Below are positions 10,519-21,510 of a DNA stretch of 64,000 bases, in pieces. The stretch covers positions 8,637-72,636 of the forward strand of contig NW_025930402.1 in the NCBI RefSeq assembly GCF_000764305.2. The letters run 5' to 3'. Within the stretch, counting starts at the first letter, position 1. Every line of letters begins with the position of its first letter. The position numbers and the translations under genes were made by a program. Source of the DNA: Hyalella azteca (Eukaryota; Arthropoda; Malacostraca; Amphipoda; Hyalellidae). The notes beneath the pieces were generated by a model. That model made no database searches, was not told the DNA's origin, and saw only the letters and a program-made list of their open reading frames with translations.

Positions 10519-12109
10519 GATAGAAATTTACCATTGCATTAAATTCGAAGGTTAGTGCATTTATACACGTGTATATTCGTCCTTCAGTTTGGATTATCTT
10601 GGTATAAGCCACATTTAAACTAAATATAATCAATGAAGTAGCTCCTAAAATCCAACAGTAAAAACAATGTCCTCTCGCGTTTCCCATTTCGCCCTCTTTT
10701 TTCCTTAATATTATTACTACCAGAATGAGATGATAAGTCAGAGTATAAATGTTCAAACAATGAGCAATGGTTCTCGTATGAATCAATTCCTAATCTCCGG
10801 AGCTTGTGGATGTTCCAACGGAAAACCGAATGCATTTTATAATAGTCTAATAGTCAACTAATAGTCAACTAATTATAATAGTTTAATAGTCAACTAATTT
10901 TTTATCTGGAAAAAAATGAGTCTAGGTTGAAGATCTCATGGAGGAAATTATTTCATTGTTTGCTATAGTGTGACGGAGTGCATGATGCAATCCTACCGCG
11001 CAACACACTTCAATGTCGTATGATTCTAACCGTTGTTTATTTGAAAGCTCTTGCAGTATCATCAAAGCTGCATATCTGAAATGCATTTCTGGTGGTATGT
11101 GTCATCGTACGTCTTTGCTCGTAACAAGACAATTTAGTTTCGCCGCACCGCACGTACTTGTAAGGTGCGAGTTAATCTTATACACGAGAAAAGCTGTCGC
11201 AATATTTCCTTTGGTTTTATCGGGTTAGGCCTAAGTTTGGTGGAGGCAATCTGAGGGCAGCGAGGGCTGGACTCCCTGGTCGGTAATATCAGTGATCTAT
11301 GATGAGCTGCGCCAGATAGAAATTTACCATTGCATTAAATTCGAAGGTTAGTGCATTTATACACGTGTATATTCGTCCTTCAGTTTGGATTATCTTGGTA
11401 TAAGCCACATTTAAACTAAATATAATCAATGAAGTAGCTCCTAAAATCCAACAGTAAAAACAATGTCCTCTCGCGTTTCCCATTTCGCCCTCTTTTTTCC
11501 TTAATATTATTACTACCAGAATGAGATGATAAGTCAGAGTATAAATGTTCAAACAATGAGCAATGGTTCTCGTATGAATCAATTCCTAATCTCCGGAGCT
11601 TGTGGATGTTCCAACGGAAAACCGAATGCATTTTATAATAGTCTAATAGTCAACTAATAGTCAACTAATTATAATAGTTTAATAGTCAACTAATTTTTTA
11701 TCTGGAAAAAAATGAGTCTAGGTTGAAGATCTCATGGAGGAAATTATTTCATTGTTTGCTATAGTGTGACGGAGTGCATGATGCAATCCTACCGCGCAAC
11801 ACACTTCAATGTCGTATGATTCTAACCGTTGTTTATTTGAAAGCTCTTGCAGTATCATCAAAGCTGCATATCTGAAATGCATTTCTGGTGGTATGTGTCA
11901 TCGTACGTCTTTGCTCGTAACAACACAATTTAGTTTCGCCGCACCGCACGTACTTGTGTGGTGCGAGTTAATCTTATCCACGAGAAAAGCTGTCGCAATA
12001 TTTCCTTTGGTTTTATCGGGTTAGGCCTAAGTTTGGTGGAGGCAATCTGAGGGCAGCGAGGGCTGGACTCCCTGGTCGGTAATATCAGTGATCTATGATG
12101 AGCTGCGCC
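10519..12109. repeat. Tandem duplication, 796 bp unit, nearly identical copies
   Basis: 10519-11314 and 11315-12109 are head-to-tail copies with only a few substitutions noticed (for example around 11127/11923, 11161/11957 and 11184/11980). The second copy runs into a short GC-rich repeat at 12109-12201. No gene is carried; the open frames in it appear twice with a constant 796-base shift. It is either a recent tandem duplication or two haplotypes joined in the assembly. Confidence 0.88.
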
Positions 12110-12203
12110 GGCTCTGTCGCGGCCATGCGCCGTCCCTGCGTCACGCGCTGCTGTGTGCCAGCAATCCTGCGCCTGCTCTGTCGCGGCCATGCGCCGTCCC
12201 TGT
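12109..12203. repeat. Short GC-rich direct repeat
   Basis: GCTCTGTCGCGGCCATGCGC and the next nine bases occur twice, about 63 bp apart, separated by a GC-rich spacer. This base composition is unlike the AT-rich surroundings. Confidence 0.75.
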
Positions 12204-12675
12204 CAGCAAAAAGTAACTGCAGGACAACGGAGATGATCTTCTGTCGTGAACATTTCTTCTGAAATAACCATTTATAAAAAGTTGAATCAAGTATTATTTG
12301 CATTAGTATTTTTCAATCCATCATCGAGTTTCATTCCTTAGTATCTTCCTTCTTTCATGTTACTGATAAAAATGAAATGATTTGTGGTCCAAATTTGCGT
12401 TTCTTCTCTCCTTCCACAGTCCCACTCGTGTAACGATGTGAGCAGCGTTACGATGCACTGCACCACAACTCCCTCGCAGCGTTGAGGCTCTTTCCATGCC
12501 TGCAAACTTAGCTGTAACAATTAACTGGTGAGTTAGCTGCCCATGGGCCATGAGTCGTATCATGAAGGAAAATCTGTTCTGAAACGTTCAAAGATACTAA
12601 ATGAAAAGAGTAATCTTAGTGTAATTATCAATCTACTTGAAAACACCAAGAAATTATTTCAGTGTTACTCATTAC
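12204..12675. other. Intergenic, nothing recognised
   Basis: No supported gene, RNA or repeat. Confidence 0.4.
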
Positions 12676-12891
12676 CAGGGTTGCCAGATGGTCTTTTTTC
12701 GGACAAATTCCGTGATTTTGTATTTTTTTATTCAATTGCGTTGTTTGGCGAAAATTTATGGTGGCAGCGTCACTTCCATATTGAATTATACCGAGTACGC
12801 AAAAAAGACAATTGAATCTTTGCACCGAAACCTAAAATGTACTGGTAAATATTGATTAATATGCATTTTTTTGTCCTGTCAGGCAACCCTG
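12676..12891. mobile_element. hAT-like MITE with CAGGGTTGCC termini
   Basis: The left end is CAGGGTTGCCAGAT and the right end is its inverse, GTCAGGCAACCCTG. The 8-bp flanks CTCATTAC (12668-12675) and CTTATTAT (12892-12899) match at six of eight positions, both differences being C/T transitions. This is good evidence for an aged 8-bp target-site duplication, as made by hAT elements. About 216 bp, AT-rich, no transposase. A right terminus of the same type occurs at 18501-18514. Confidence 0.8.
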
Positions 12892-12955
12892 CTTATTATA
12901 TGGATGACAACTAAACAGTCTGTAAGCAATCAAGTCATTTCTTGTAAATTGGACC

Positions 12956-13201
12956 ATCCACACGCTCAGCAGCCTCAGCGAGGTATAAATCATCCTCACG
13001 CTCAGCAGCCTCAGCGAGGCATAAATCATCCTCACGCTCAGCAGCCTCAGCGAGGTACAAATCATCCTCACGCTCAGCAGCCTCAGCGAGGTATAAATCA
13101 TCCTCACGCTCAGCAGCCTCAGCGAGGTATAAATCATCCTCACGCTCAGCAGCCTCAGCGAGGTATAAATCATCCTCACGCTCAGCAGCCTCAGCGAGGT
13201 A
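12956..13201. repeat. 36-bp minisatellite, interrupted by a gap
   Basis: About seven nearly identical copies of a 36-bp unit containing CACGCTCAGCAGCCTCAGCG. The array runs straight into a 70-N gap, so its true length is unknown. Because 36 is a multiple of three, the unit reads openly on both strands (12-residue repeat), but there is no sign that it is translated. Confidence 0.92.
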
Positions 13202-13271
13202 NNNNNNNNNNNNNNNNNNNNNNNNNNNNNNNNNNNNNNNNNNNNNNNNNNNNNNNNNNNNNNNNNNNNNN
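13202..13271. other. Assembly gap (70 N)
   Basis: A run of 70 undetermined bases between two different tandem arrays (36-bp units on the left, 25-bp units on the right). Confidence 0.99.
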
Positions 13272-13550
13272 GTGCCAAGTAATTACTGCGACAAACGTGC
13301 CAAGTAATTACTGCGACAAACGTGCCAAGTAATTACTGCGACAAACGTGCCAAGTCATTACTGCGACAAACGTGCCAAGTCATTACTGCGACAAACGTGC
13401 CAAGTCATTACTGCGACAAACGTGCCAAGTCATTACTGCGACAAAAGTGCCGAGTCATTACTGCGACAAACGTGCCGAGTCATTACTGCGACAAACGTGC
13501 CGAGTCATTACTGCGACAAACGTGCCAAGTCATTACTGCGAGACTCTAAA
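13272..13550. repeat. 25-bp minisatellite
   Basis: About eleven copies of a 25-bp unit (GTGCCAAGTCATTACTGCGA plus CAAAC). Variants carry AAGTAATT on the left and CGAGTC toward the right. A single copy of the same unit is present at 17849-17876 at the start of the related block A', so the array is an expansion of the edge of a longer repeat. Confidence 0.92.
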
Positions 13551-14184
13551 TTTCGGGTGCAAACTCGCCCCAGCGAGCATTTCGTCGACTTGATACTCGA
13601 TCAAGAGAGCCATGCTTGCTCATGCTTCGAAAAATCTTTTTGACAAAGGCAAACATTTAAACTTAAGGCAATATTACACTTGATGAAAAAATTAAAATTT
13701 TTACATATACAGCGGCGTAGATATTTTCTGTAATGCACATATTTCTGTTGCGTATACTCTGCGTTCTGTTGTGTGTGCGGGATAGTTTTGAAGTTATCGA
13801 GCATCATCTCTACGGGCAACGTTCACAGGAACACCATCAGCAATCATGCAATTTAAGTAAAAAGATCTAAAACGCATGTGTTTCGTGGAGTACAATCAAT
13901 AGTAATTTCAGTGTTCATCAATGAACATTCAATGTTCTGAATGCATTCTCTATTACTTTTTCTCTATTTGATCTGGTCTTAATCGTGAATACTGTTGTCG
14001 CTGTGCGTCGAGTTATATGTTTGGTCAGCTATGTTGCATTGATTTTTTAACGTGTTTAGTAGTGTCACATTCAAATTGAACGTATTTAACAATTACCGAT
14101 ATCAAATTCGTTATTCAGAAATGTCAAATTAACTCGTCGCTTACCATTCAATAATTCACATGTAGTGGTTGATCTAGCATGCTA
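13513..14184. repeat. Dispersed repeat block A, copy 1
   Basis: Homologous along its length to 17849-18962, except that the second copy carries a LINE insertion. No coding sequence. It ends at CTAGCATGCTA, immediately before a mariner end inserted at TA. Confidence 0.85.
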
Positions 14185-14390
14185 CGAGGCATGTTTTTTT
14201 TAAGTAAGGACCGTTTTAGAATTAAAAAAAGACGTGCAAAGATATCCGAATAATTTTATTATTACATGAAAGCCTGTGCCTTAATCTACTTTTCTACATA
14301 ATTTCCGTGAATATTGAGGCACTTATCATAACGTGGCACCAGTTTTTGAATACCATCCTGGTAAAATTCTGCTGCCTGACTTGTAGGTGG
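14185..14390 (-). pseudogene. Mariner transposase C-terminal fragment and element end
   Basis: On the minus strand, 14390 down to the stop at 14286-14288 reads Q-A-A-E-F-Y-Q-D-G-I-Q-K-L-V-P-R-Y-D-K-C followed by L-N-I-H-G-N-Y-V-E-K-stop. This is the characteristic C-terminus of mariner-family transposases. Downstream of the stop, 14185-14220 (CGAGGCATGTTTTTTTTAAG and onward) resembles a mariner inverted terminal repeat and directly follows a TA dinucleotide, the target used by this family. Upstream of residue Q the frame decays into unrelated or scrambled sequence, so only the last 33 or so codons remain. The catalytic D,D34D region is missing. Confidence 0.85.
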
Positions 14391-14510
14391 AATTCTGCGG
14401 AAATTGTGAATTCTGCTGAAATAGAGGTGAAATTCTGCTGAAAAATGCATAAAAGTCTGCCTCCAGATTCGTCAGGCGGAATAATTTCAGGCGTTTTTCA
14501 GCAGATCTTT

Positions 14511-15198
14511 GCCTGTCTGGCAATAAAAACCCTAATAACCGTCCATTCATTTTTAAGTTAAGACCAATTATATGCGCATTTGTTTCAACTGAATATTTTT
14601 TGTATATTTGAAATTTGCAACTACATAGGGTATAAAGCTTGGACTAATATGAACGCTCTAATAAAGTTTCGGAATGGATATTCAAAAATGAATATATATG
14701 TACTCTATTTCAGTCATTACTTCTTTCTATTCGAGATGAAATATTATTAGTTTATCACTGTACTGGCAACGAAGCTTTCTGCTCCGTATTGATTGCCTTA
14801 GTTAGAGTGTAGGAATATTACTATTATGTGACGCTACATTAGGGAAACATGAGCTTCAGAGCACAAAAATTAGCAGTACCCCTGAGATGAAATTAATGGA
14901 GTGCAAATGCCCTTCTTCGCATAATCATGAAGTTGATATGATAACTTTAAGGGACATACTTCGCTCGGTTATGTCGCTCCTGCCAGTCGACATCGTGAGG
15001 TGGTCTAGCAACTTATCACAACTCCTCGGCTATTCATGTTGCTTACCAAGACAACTTTACCCGCATGAAAGGCTCTTCCATCTGAGAGCTCGGCGAGTTC
15101 CCCTCTAATAGGCTTGACCAGCTGAACTGGTGCGCTTTAGGGGCTCTAATGAACCTTGGGAGACATGAAACGTTTGCGTAGAAGCACTGGTACAATGT
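14511..15198. repeat. Dispersed repeat block B, copy 1
   Basis: Matches 21685-22378 with scattered differences. It starts at GCCTGTCTGGCAATAAAAAC and ends at TAGTACAATGT or its variant, where a single N (15199) joins it to block C. The 73-codon open frame shared by both copies shows no recognisable domain. Confidence 0.85.
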
Positions 15199-15199
15199 N

Positions 15200-17803
15200 A
15201 AACAAGCCGTTCACCAGTCGCGCTTGTGTAAACACAGCTCGAGTTTACAAACCTCTGAGAAATTAATAACATTTTATTAGTTGATTCGAGTTTCAAGCTC
15301 AAAGCTAAATTTAAATTTTCCTATGATACTATTACTTGTTGAGAACATGAAATGAATTGAGACAATGAAGTTCTGTACAAATGAATTCTTAATTTAATTC
15401 AAATTCAATTAATTAATTTAATTCAAATTCAATTAATTCAAATTAATTAATTAATGAATTCAAATTTCAATTAATTTAAACAAAATTGTGGCTATACGGT
15501 GGCCAGTAACGGCAATACACTAGCAGTCATGCTCGAGGCAATTAAATATTGAACCTCTGTAAGAATGTTATAAAATGCCTGTCTGTTGTCCCGTTTAATA
15601 ATGAGCAACAGCACGTAGGTGGTTTGTATTTTAATATCTGATATTTTCTGATAACATGGTTGCTTTTTGCGAACAAATAAATGCCTATGCATGTTGAAAA
15701 AAAAGAGACGATGTGAATTTTTTGGTAAAAACAAAGACAACGCCAAGCAAGTTCACCATATCTTCAATAAAAACGTTTCGGAGACCAGATAGATCATCAG
15801 TTCGCTCATTTATTTAAGTACATTCAGAACAGGAAGTCGAAAGGTACACGAACTTAAGTTTTGTTACATAGGTTTTAATCTCTTTGTTGTACCTTTAATT
15901 TCCTATTCTGATTGTGCTTATATTATATGTATCTTTTGAGCTGATGATGGCGCTGGTCTTCGAAACGTATGGTGAACTTGCTATTTAGGTAGACTAATTA
16001 TTTAAATTTATTTTTTTGTTTTGTCATTCAGTCACTCGCAGGTTTCTAATTAGTGTATTCGCATTTATATCTCTGAGGTCATTGTTTGACATAAATTTCA
16101 TGTAAAAATCTACATAACTTTCATTCTACGAGTTCTTCAAATTTCACCCGGAATACGACCCGAGTTTAGAAGAATAGATTTTGAGCGGCGAATGTCTCCC
16201 AAAGCCACTAAAGTTTACGTAAATAACCATAATTAACTAAGTTGAGAACTCAGGATGTTGCCATATCCGTCTTCTTGTTCAGCCACGATCGTCTTTCTTC
16301 CCGACGATCCTGGAACTTGTCGAAAATTTTCTAGCGTCAAAGAATCAAGGATTTGTCTTTGTAGCTGCAGGCATTAGCAGGAAACTTCTGAGGCTGTCCA
16401 AGTTAAGTTCGAGCTCCGCTTGGACCAAACCATTCGTCCGAGGTAAGATTGTTACTGATCAGGTGTTGGCAGCTTTTGCCTCTTGAGGTGCATCTGTAAC
16501 AAAATAGACGCGACTGTTGTTATTGATTGTTGACTGTAGATGCTGCTAGGAATGAAACTTCGGCAAATAAAATTCGGCTTTTATTACGAATTCTTAGCTA
16601 TAATGAACATGAGTTAATCAATGACGACTCCTATGCGTTCGTCTTGACCAGCTAGGGCGTTTCTAGAATGCAAGGATAGGGGGGGGTGAGGGGGAGAATA
16701 ACCTTCTAATCATATTCAGGTTAATAATTAATGATTATATTATTATTAATTTGATAATATATTCAGGCAATATTACAATGAATTTGTCGACTATTTTTGT
16801 AAAAAAACTGCTTTTAATAAATGAGCATGAAAATATGTAGGGGGGAATGACGCCTCTGATCCTCCTGGTGATTTGGGAGTTTACCAGCTGTCGCTGGGGC
16901 GAATCAAAATTCAAACCCCAAAATATAAAAAAAAATTTATAGCCCGATTTCCTATAAATTTACGCTGATCAAACGGTTTTTTGAACCTTTGTGGATAGAA
17001 TAAGTTTTGTGTAAATAAAAACAGTTTAAAGAATACCATTTTCTTTTCGTCCACCTATTCATATATTTTCTACGCTTTAATGCGCATTCGACTTTCACCG
17101 AATGTGGATCTTGTCACTTAATTGTTCACTGAATATGAACGAAATCCAAGTACAATCTGAATTAGTCGAAATGAAGTCGAAGCGACTTGAAGTAAATTTG
17201 TAGATCTTGAACATCTCTGTTGAATTTAATTGTTGCACCTGTTCAATTTTCTATGATAACATTTTATTGAGATTCCCATCGAGTCCAAACACAAATCGAC
17301 TCGAGTGCAGCGATTGTCGAATTCATTATAGAGCCTGCCCTCTAATTTGAAATTCCTGAGTCTTATGCTTCAAGAGATTCAATCGCAGGAGCTCGAACTG
17401 AAATGAAATTCTGCGCGCCAAGTGGGCGCTGCTCAATGGGCGCCAGTGAATGGGCCGAGGGCCCTCGACTACGTTGCCCGGCCCAATACAGACGCCATGG
17501 GCCTCACAATGTGCAGCCACATACGCTGAATTTTAATCAAGATCAAGCGCACCCTTGCCGGCCTAATTACGGATCATGCGTTCAAAATTGACTGCGTCTC
17601 GACAGCCAAGCGCCTGGCCAAGGGTGGATCAACTTTTCTGGCCAACGAACGCAAGACTCGGCGCAGCTGCTCCAGTGTTAAAAATGGATATTAAATGAAC
17701 GCGATAGCGAGCCGGGGAAAACAATGCAGAGCTTTAGAAATACAGTGCATCATAAAAATACGTGGTGTTATTGAGCTGTATTTCGAAATAACAGTTAATT
17801 ATG
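15200..17803. repeat. Dispersed repeat block C, copy 1
   Basis: Matches 26070-28117. The segment 16246-17221 is absent from the second copy, while the second copy has two insertions that this one lacks. The 17326-17591 part is the most GC-rich and the best conserved. No intact protein. Confidence 0.85.
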
Positions 17804-18082
17804 AGGCGCGTCGCCCCCCATCAGCTTCTGTGACTGCTGCTGCAGAGCGCGACAAACGTGCCAAGTCATTACTGCGAGACTCTAAATTTCGAGTGTAAAC
17901 TCGCCCCAGTGAGCATTTCGTCGACTTGATACTCGATCCAGAGAGCCATGCTTGCTCATGCTTGGAAAATCTTTTGGACAAAAGTAAACATTTATACTTG
18001 TTGCAATATTACAATTGATGAAACAATTGGATAAATTTTACATATACATACAGCGGCGAAAATATTTTCTGTAATGCACATA

Positions 18083-18490
18083 GAATAGAATAGAATAGAA
18101 TAGAATAGAATAGAAGTGTCGGCACTGAAGAAATAGGCCCATGGCCTGTTGCCGATTCTTGTTCATAGAATATAATAGAAGTGTCGGCACTGAAGAAATA
18201 GGCCCATGGCCTGTTGCCGATTCTTGAAATTTTCGTGACATGATTCACAAGGGATCCGGCCTATGGAACCCGATCTTTCCATATAACTGACGATTGATTG
18301 AGATAGCTGCTGGACTTATTGCCTGGTCCGTAAGTTGCTAGGCATCTTAAGACTGAACATATGCTCCTGCATAGCTTCGTCTCGTCTGTTCTTGAAGAAG
18401 TTCATACTCGGAGCGTCAACGATGCTACCAGGGAGGCTGTTCCACATGTCGGTGACTCGAAGCGAGAAGAAATGTTGTCGCATGGATGTG
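18083..18490 (-). mobile_element. 5'-truncated LINE with ORF2 C-terminus and (TATTC)n tail
   Basis: Read on the minus strand, 18484 down to the stop at 18316-18318 gives M-R-Q-H-F-F-S-L-R-V-T-D-M-W-N-S-L-P-G followed by S-I-V-D-A-P-S-M-N-F-F-K-N-R. The motif FFS-R-V...WNSLP...V-APS-N-FK-R is the well-known extreme C-terminus of the reverse transcriptase ORF of CR1/Jockey-type LINEs. The 3' UTR ends in repeats of TATTC (about six units, 18083-18115). The last 60 or so bases of the 3' end are duplicated (18115-18163 and 18179-18227). Inserted into block A', it is 5'-truncated as usual for LINEs. Confidence 0.85.
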
Positions 18491-18500
18491 TTTTAGGCAG

Positions 18501-18514
18501 TCAGGCAACCCTGC
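18501..18514. mobile_element. MITE right terminus (GTCAGGCAACCCTG)
   Basis: The same terminus as at 12878-12891, sitting between the LINE and the resumption of block A'. It implies a MITE was present here before, or was disrupted by, the LINE insertion. Confidence 0.55.
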
Positions 18515-18962
18515 TCATTCTGTTGCTTATACCCTGAGCTCTGTTGTGTGTGCAGGATATTTTTTAAGTTATATCGAGCATCATCTCTACAGGTAACGTT
18601 CACAGGAATACCATCAGAAATCAAGCAATAAAAGTGAAAAGATCTAAAATGTATGTATTTCGTGGAGGCTATCTGCGAGCACAATCGATAGTGATTTCAG
18701 TGTTCATCAGTGAACATTCAATGTTCTGATTTCATTTTCTATTACTCTTTCTCTATTTGATCTGGTCTTAACCGTGAATACTGTTGAATGTTGTATGCTT
18801 GGTCAGCTATGTTGCACTGATTTTTTAACATGTTTAGAAGTGTCACATTCAAATTGAATGTATATAACAATTACCGAAATCAAATTCGGTATACAGAAGT
18901 GTCAAATTCACTCGTCTCCTACTATTTAATAATTCACATCTAGTGTTTGTTCTAGCATGCTA

Positions 18963-20185
18963 GTTCTCTATACTGACCAAATACGTGAAAGTTCTCTTAG
19001 GTTCAACTTATATTCTTCAATATATGATTTTCTTACGTGTACAACTTTTTCACCATTGTCAGTCATTTTTTTTGTTGTTCATGCTGTAAAAATTCATTCA
19101 ATACTCCTCATTTTTTGTTTTCATCGTATCGTAATGGGACAGCTAGCTAATGTCAGACGCAAGTGAAAGCAATACCGTCGACACACTGTCTAGATGTCTC
19201 CGATGAAGACGCATAAATTTGCTAAAGATTTCAAACTTTCGTTTGGTACTGTTTCTGAAATAGCTCATCCCGAGCTCGAGTATCGGCAAGACTGGTGGTA
19301 CATTGCTGAGCAAGTTCAAAAATTTTCATTTGCCACGACAGTAAGAAATGCGTGTAAATATAATGACGCCTGTGTATTTCTACGGAACGAACTTGGTCGC
19401 AACACACTTTACTTTGCTTCCCTAACAAAATTTAGAGTCGCCCCAGCTTCTGGTAATCCAAACCAGAAGCTGACGCGTCCGTAAATTTTCACAGGGTTAA
19501 TGCTTACCGCCATGAAATCTATAAGATCGTCGCAAACTAAGTATTCACAGGATGCATTAAGGTTAAGTCCAGCTCTGATGAAAAACTGCTTGAGATTAAT
19601 GATTATAAAATATCAACTGACCAGTTTGAGCTCCATTAAAGCGAAATAGAAATATACCTCATTGCGCTAAGAATATAATTACATTTTGCATGCAGCAGCT
19701 GGAGCAAAATAGGTCTAGAGTTGACAATATTATATATATATAAAGAGGTAATTGAACTGCCTGTTTTATTACTGGGTGGAGTGGATGGCTAAAATAATCT
19801 ACAATGTTGTAATATGCCTGTTCAGAAACAAGTTTGAATTATCGAAATTTTAACTGAATGACCTCATTCAGTTTGCTTTGTTTGCGGTTTTTGTGTGTGT
19901 GCCTGCATGCATGGGTCAGAACTTCTTACCCAACAGCGGCTCCAGCAAACACTATGAAGTTCATAAATAAGATAGTAGCATTGAAAGACGCGGGTATATC
20001 TTAAGCGGCAGGAGTTGCATACTAAAAAAAACTTTGATATAAAGGTAGTGAACTGATTGCGTTAGCATTCATTTGCAACGACATTTCTGTTTAAAAGAAA
20101 ATTAGAATGTTTGAGGCGACGAATCGGCTCTTGTAAGCAGCTTTTGTATGGAGGGACATATATGTATACTGTTAATTAAAGGTAC
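18963..20185. other. Sequence between blocks A' and B', no supported gene
   Basis: A 96-codon open frame at 19194-19484 (+) has no recognisable motif and is not claimed. The rest is AT-rich. Confidence 0.4.
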
Positions 20186-20340
20186 AGGACCTATACTTTT
20201 AAAAAAAAGTTAAGAGATCGTAAGTTCATCAGCCAATCATTGACGGCCTTTCAAGCAAAATCCACCAATCATAGACAAGAAAATAGAGCGTATATAAGTA
20301 CTTACGTTCATTTAACGAGTTTTGAAAGTATGGCCCCAGG
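20186..20340. mobile_element. MITE with CATACTTTCAAAA-type inverted ends
   Basis: About 150 bp bounded by CTATACTTTTAAAAA on the left and TTTTGAAAGTATGGCCCC on the right, which are approximate inverse complements. An inverted second copy lies at 54013-54155. Two copies with matching borders and inverted ends indicate a non-autonomous DNA transposon. Confidence 0.75.
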
Positions 20341-20439
20341 TTATGTAACTGTTAGCCCATATGCAGCTGAATGGAAGGGATTGTCACTTCGATCCCTTGA
20401 TTGCGTAAATCGCATATTTATCAAGAATTTAACAGCAAA

Positions 20440-20540
20440 GAAAACAGTCAAAAATTTCACCATTTCTAATGAGAGAAAATTTTTCAGAGTCCATCTCTAT
20501 CGTAAGTTCAAAAACCTTGAACACAAGTACAAGCAATCAG
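20440..20540. repeat. Inverted repeat arm flanking the Penelope remnant (left)
   Basis: The segment centred on CATTTCTAATGAGAGAAAA and GTTCAAAAACCT is repeated in inverse orientation at 21428-21510. The two arms bracket the GIY-YIG remnant. Confidence 0.7.
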
Positions 20541-20625
20541 TACACTAAAATTCACATTGAGAATATTATAACCTAAATCTTCATATGGAAACAAGAAAAA
20601 ATAAAGAGAACGTGAGCAGTAAAAC

Positions 20626-20980
20626 CTATCTATTCACAAATCCGAGGTGATAAGAACTGTTGGCGGCATTTAAACTAGGCTTCTGTCTAAAAAAGTACAG
20701 GGCTTCTAAAATTCGCAGTTCAGAAACAACGATTGTGGAGGTTAAAACTAAAACCACTGTCAGACACCAGGACGTTGCACTGCTCGGCATGGACTCGTAC
20801 TGCTGAATGAGGGGAATGCGCAAGCAGGTATTCTGTTCTATAACTCCTGCCCTTGTGCACCGCCAGCCTTGTGTAGAAATTACGTGATGTCATACCGACA
20901 TACGCGTATGCGCACTGCGCACAACGATATTGATGACCTAGGGACGGTCTCATAAGAACAGGGAGAATATTTTTATACAT
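20626..20980 (-). pseudogene. Penelope-like retroelement, GIY-YIG endonuclease remnant
   Basis: From 20980 downward the minus strand encodes Y-R-C-A-Q-C-A-Y-A-Y-V-G-M-T-S-R, then F-Y-T-R-L-A-V-H-K-G-R-S-Y-R-T, then S-A-V-R-V-H-A-E-Q-C. This matches the C-terminal GIY-YIG endonuclease of Penelope-like elements (Y-x-C-x2-C-x3-YVG-x-T-x-R, then R-x3-H-x-G-x-S-x-RT). After a frameshift near 20730-20750 the neighbouring frame continues with S-E-L-R-I-L-E-A-L-Y-F-F-R-Q-K-P-S-L-N, the usual ending of the same domain, to a stop at 20626-20628. No reverse transcriptase is seen upstream. The element is broken and inactive. Confidence 0.85.
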
Positions 20981-21427
20981 GAAAAATAACTGATTTTAAA
21001 ATTATTCACCGGCAATACCTTCATTTATATTCGGAGGTATTTAGCGAACAAAACTTTCAACCCCCTAGCCATAGTCTCGGAAACGGGACCAAATCAAGGA
21101 AATGAACAATAAACAGAGTTCCTATTCCCACGTTCGGAAACAACCTCAGAATATTGCTTAGGTAAAAATTTCTTAATTTTAGTATATATCAATTGTGACG
21201 GGAATCCATTTAGTGAAATGGTACTGTGTAAAAATTCAAATTCGGAGTGCATTGCATGGAAAGTAGGGCAAATACCTACGAATGCCGCAGTTTATTAACG
21301 TTTGAATCCCGTTTAATTTGAAATGAAAAAGACATAAGCTAAAAAAGCTGGTGCCCAAGACGGTAAACGTCGATTTTCAGAAAACAGATGCCTGGAAGCT
21401 GCCATCAGATACTGGCCATTGTTTGTA

Positions 21428-21510
21428 CTAGTGCTGTAGGTTTTTGAACTGACAATGGAGCTGGACTCCGTAACGTTTTCTCTCATTAGAAATGATGAAT
21501 TTTTGGGCTG
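21428..21510. repeat. Inverted repeat arm flanking the Penelope remnant (right)
   Basis: Inverse-oriented partner of 20440-20540. Penelope-like elements often carry complex terminal repeats in direct or inverted orientation, so these arms may be its remains. This is an inference. Confidence 0.6.

Larger units (their letters stand above)
17849..18962. repeat. Dispersed repeat block A', copy 2
   Basis: Second copy of block A, starting with a single 25-bp unit of the minisatellite at 13272. It is interrupted at about 18082-18520 by a LINE 3' end plus a MITE terminus. It ends at the same CTAGCATGCTA as copy 1, but without the mariner. Confidence 0.85.

Noticed and set aside
10173..10523. 116-codon plus-strand open frame
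   Set aside because: Composition and context do not support a gene, and part of it is merely the mate-pair insert end copied at position 1.
13272..13550. Regular 25-bp repeats resembling a CRISPR array
   Set aside because: Units are head to tail without unique spacers, and the genome is eukaryotic with introns and SINEs.
17326..17591. Conserved 60-64-codon frames in both block C copies
   Set aside because: Present in both copies only because the DNA repeat is conserved; open frames exist on both strands and no domain is seen.
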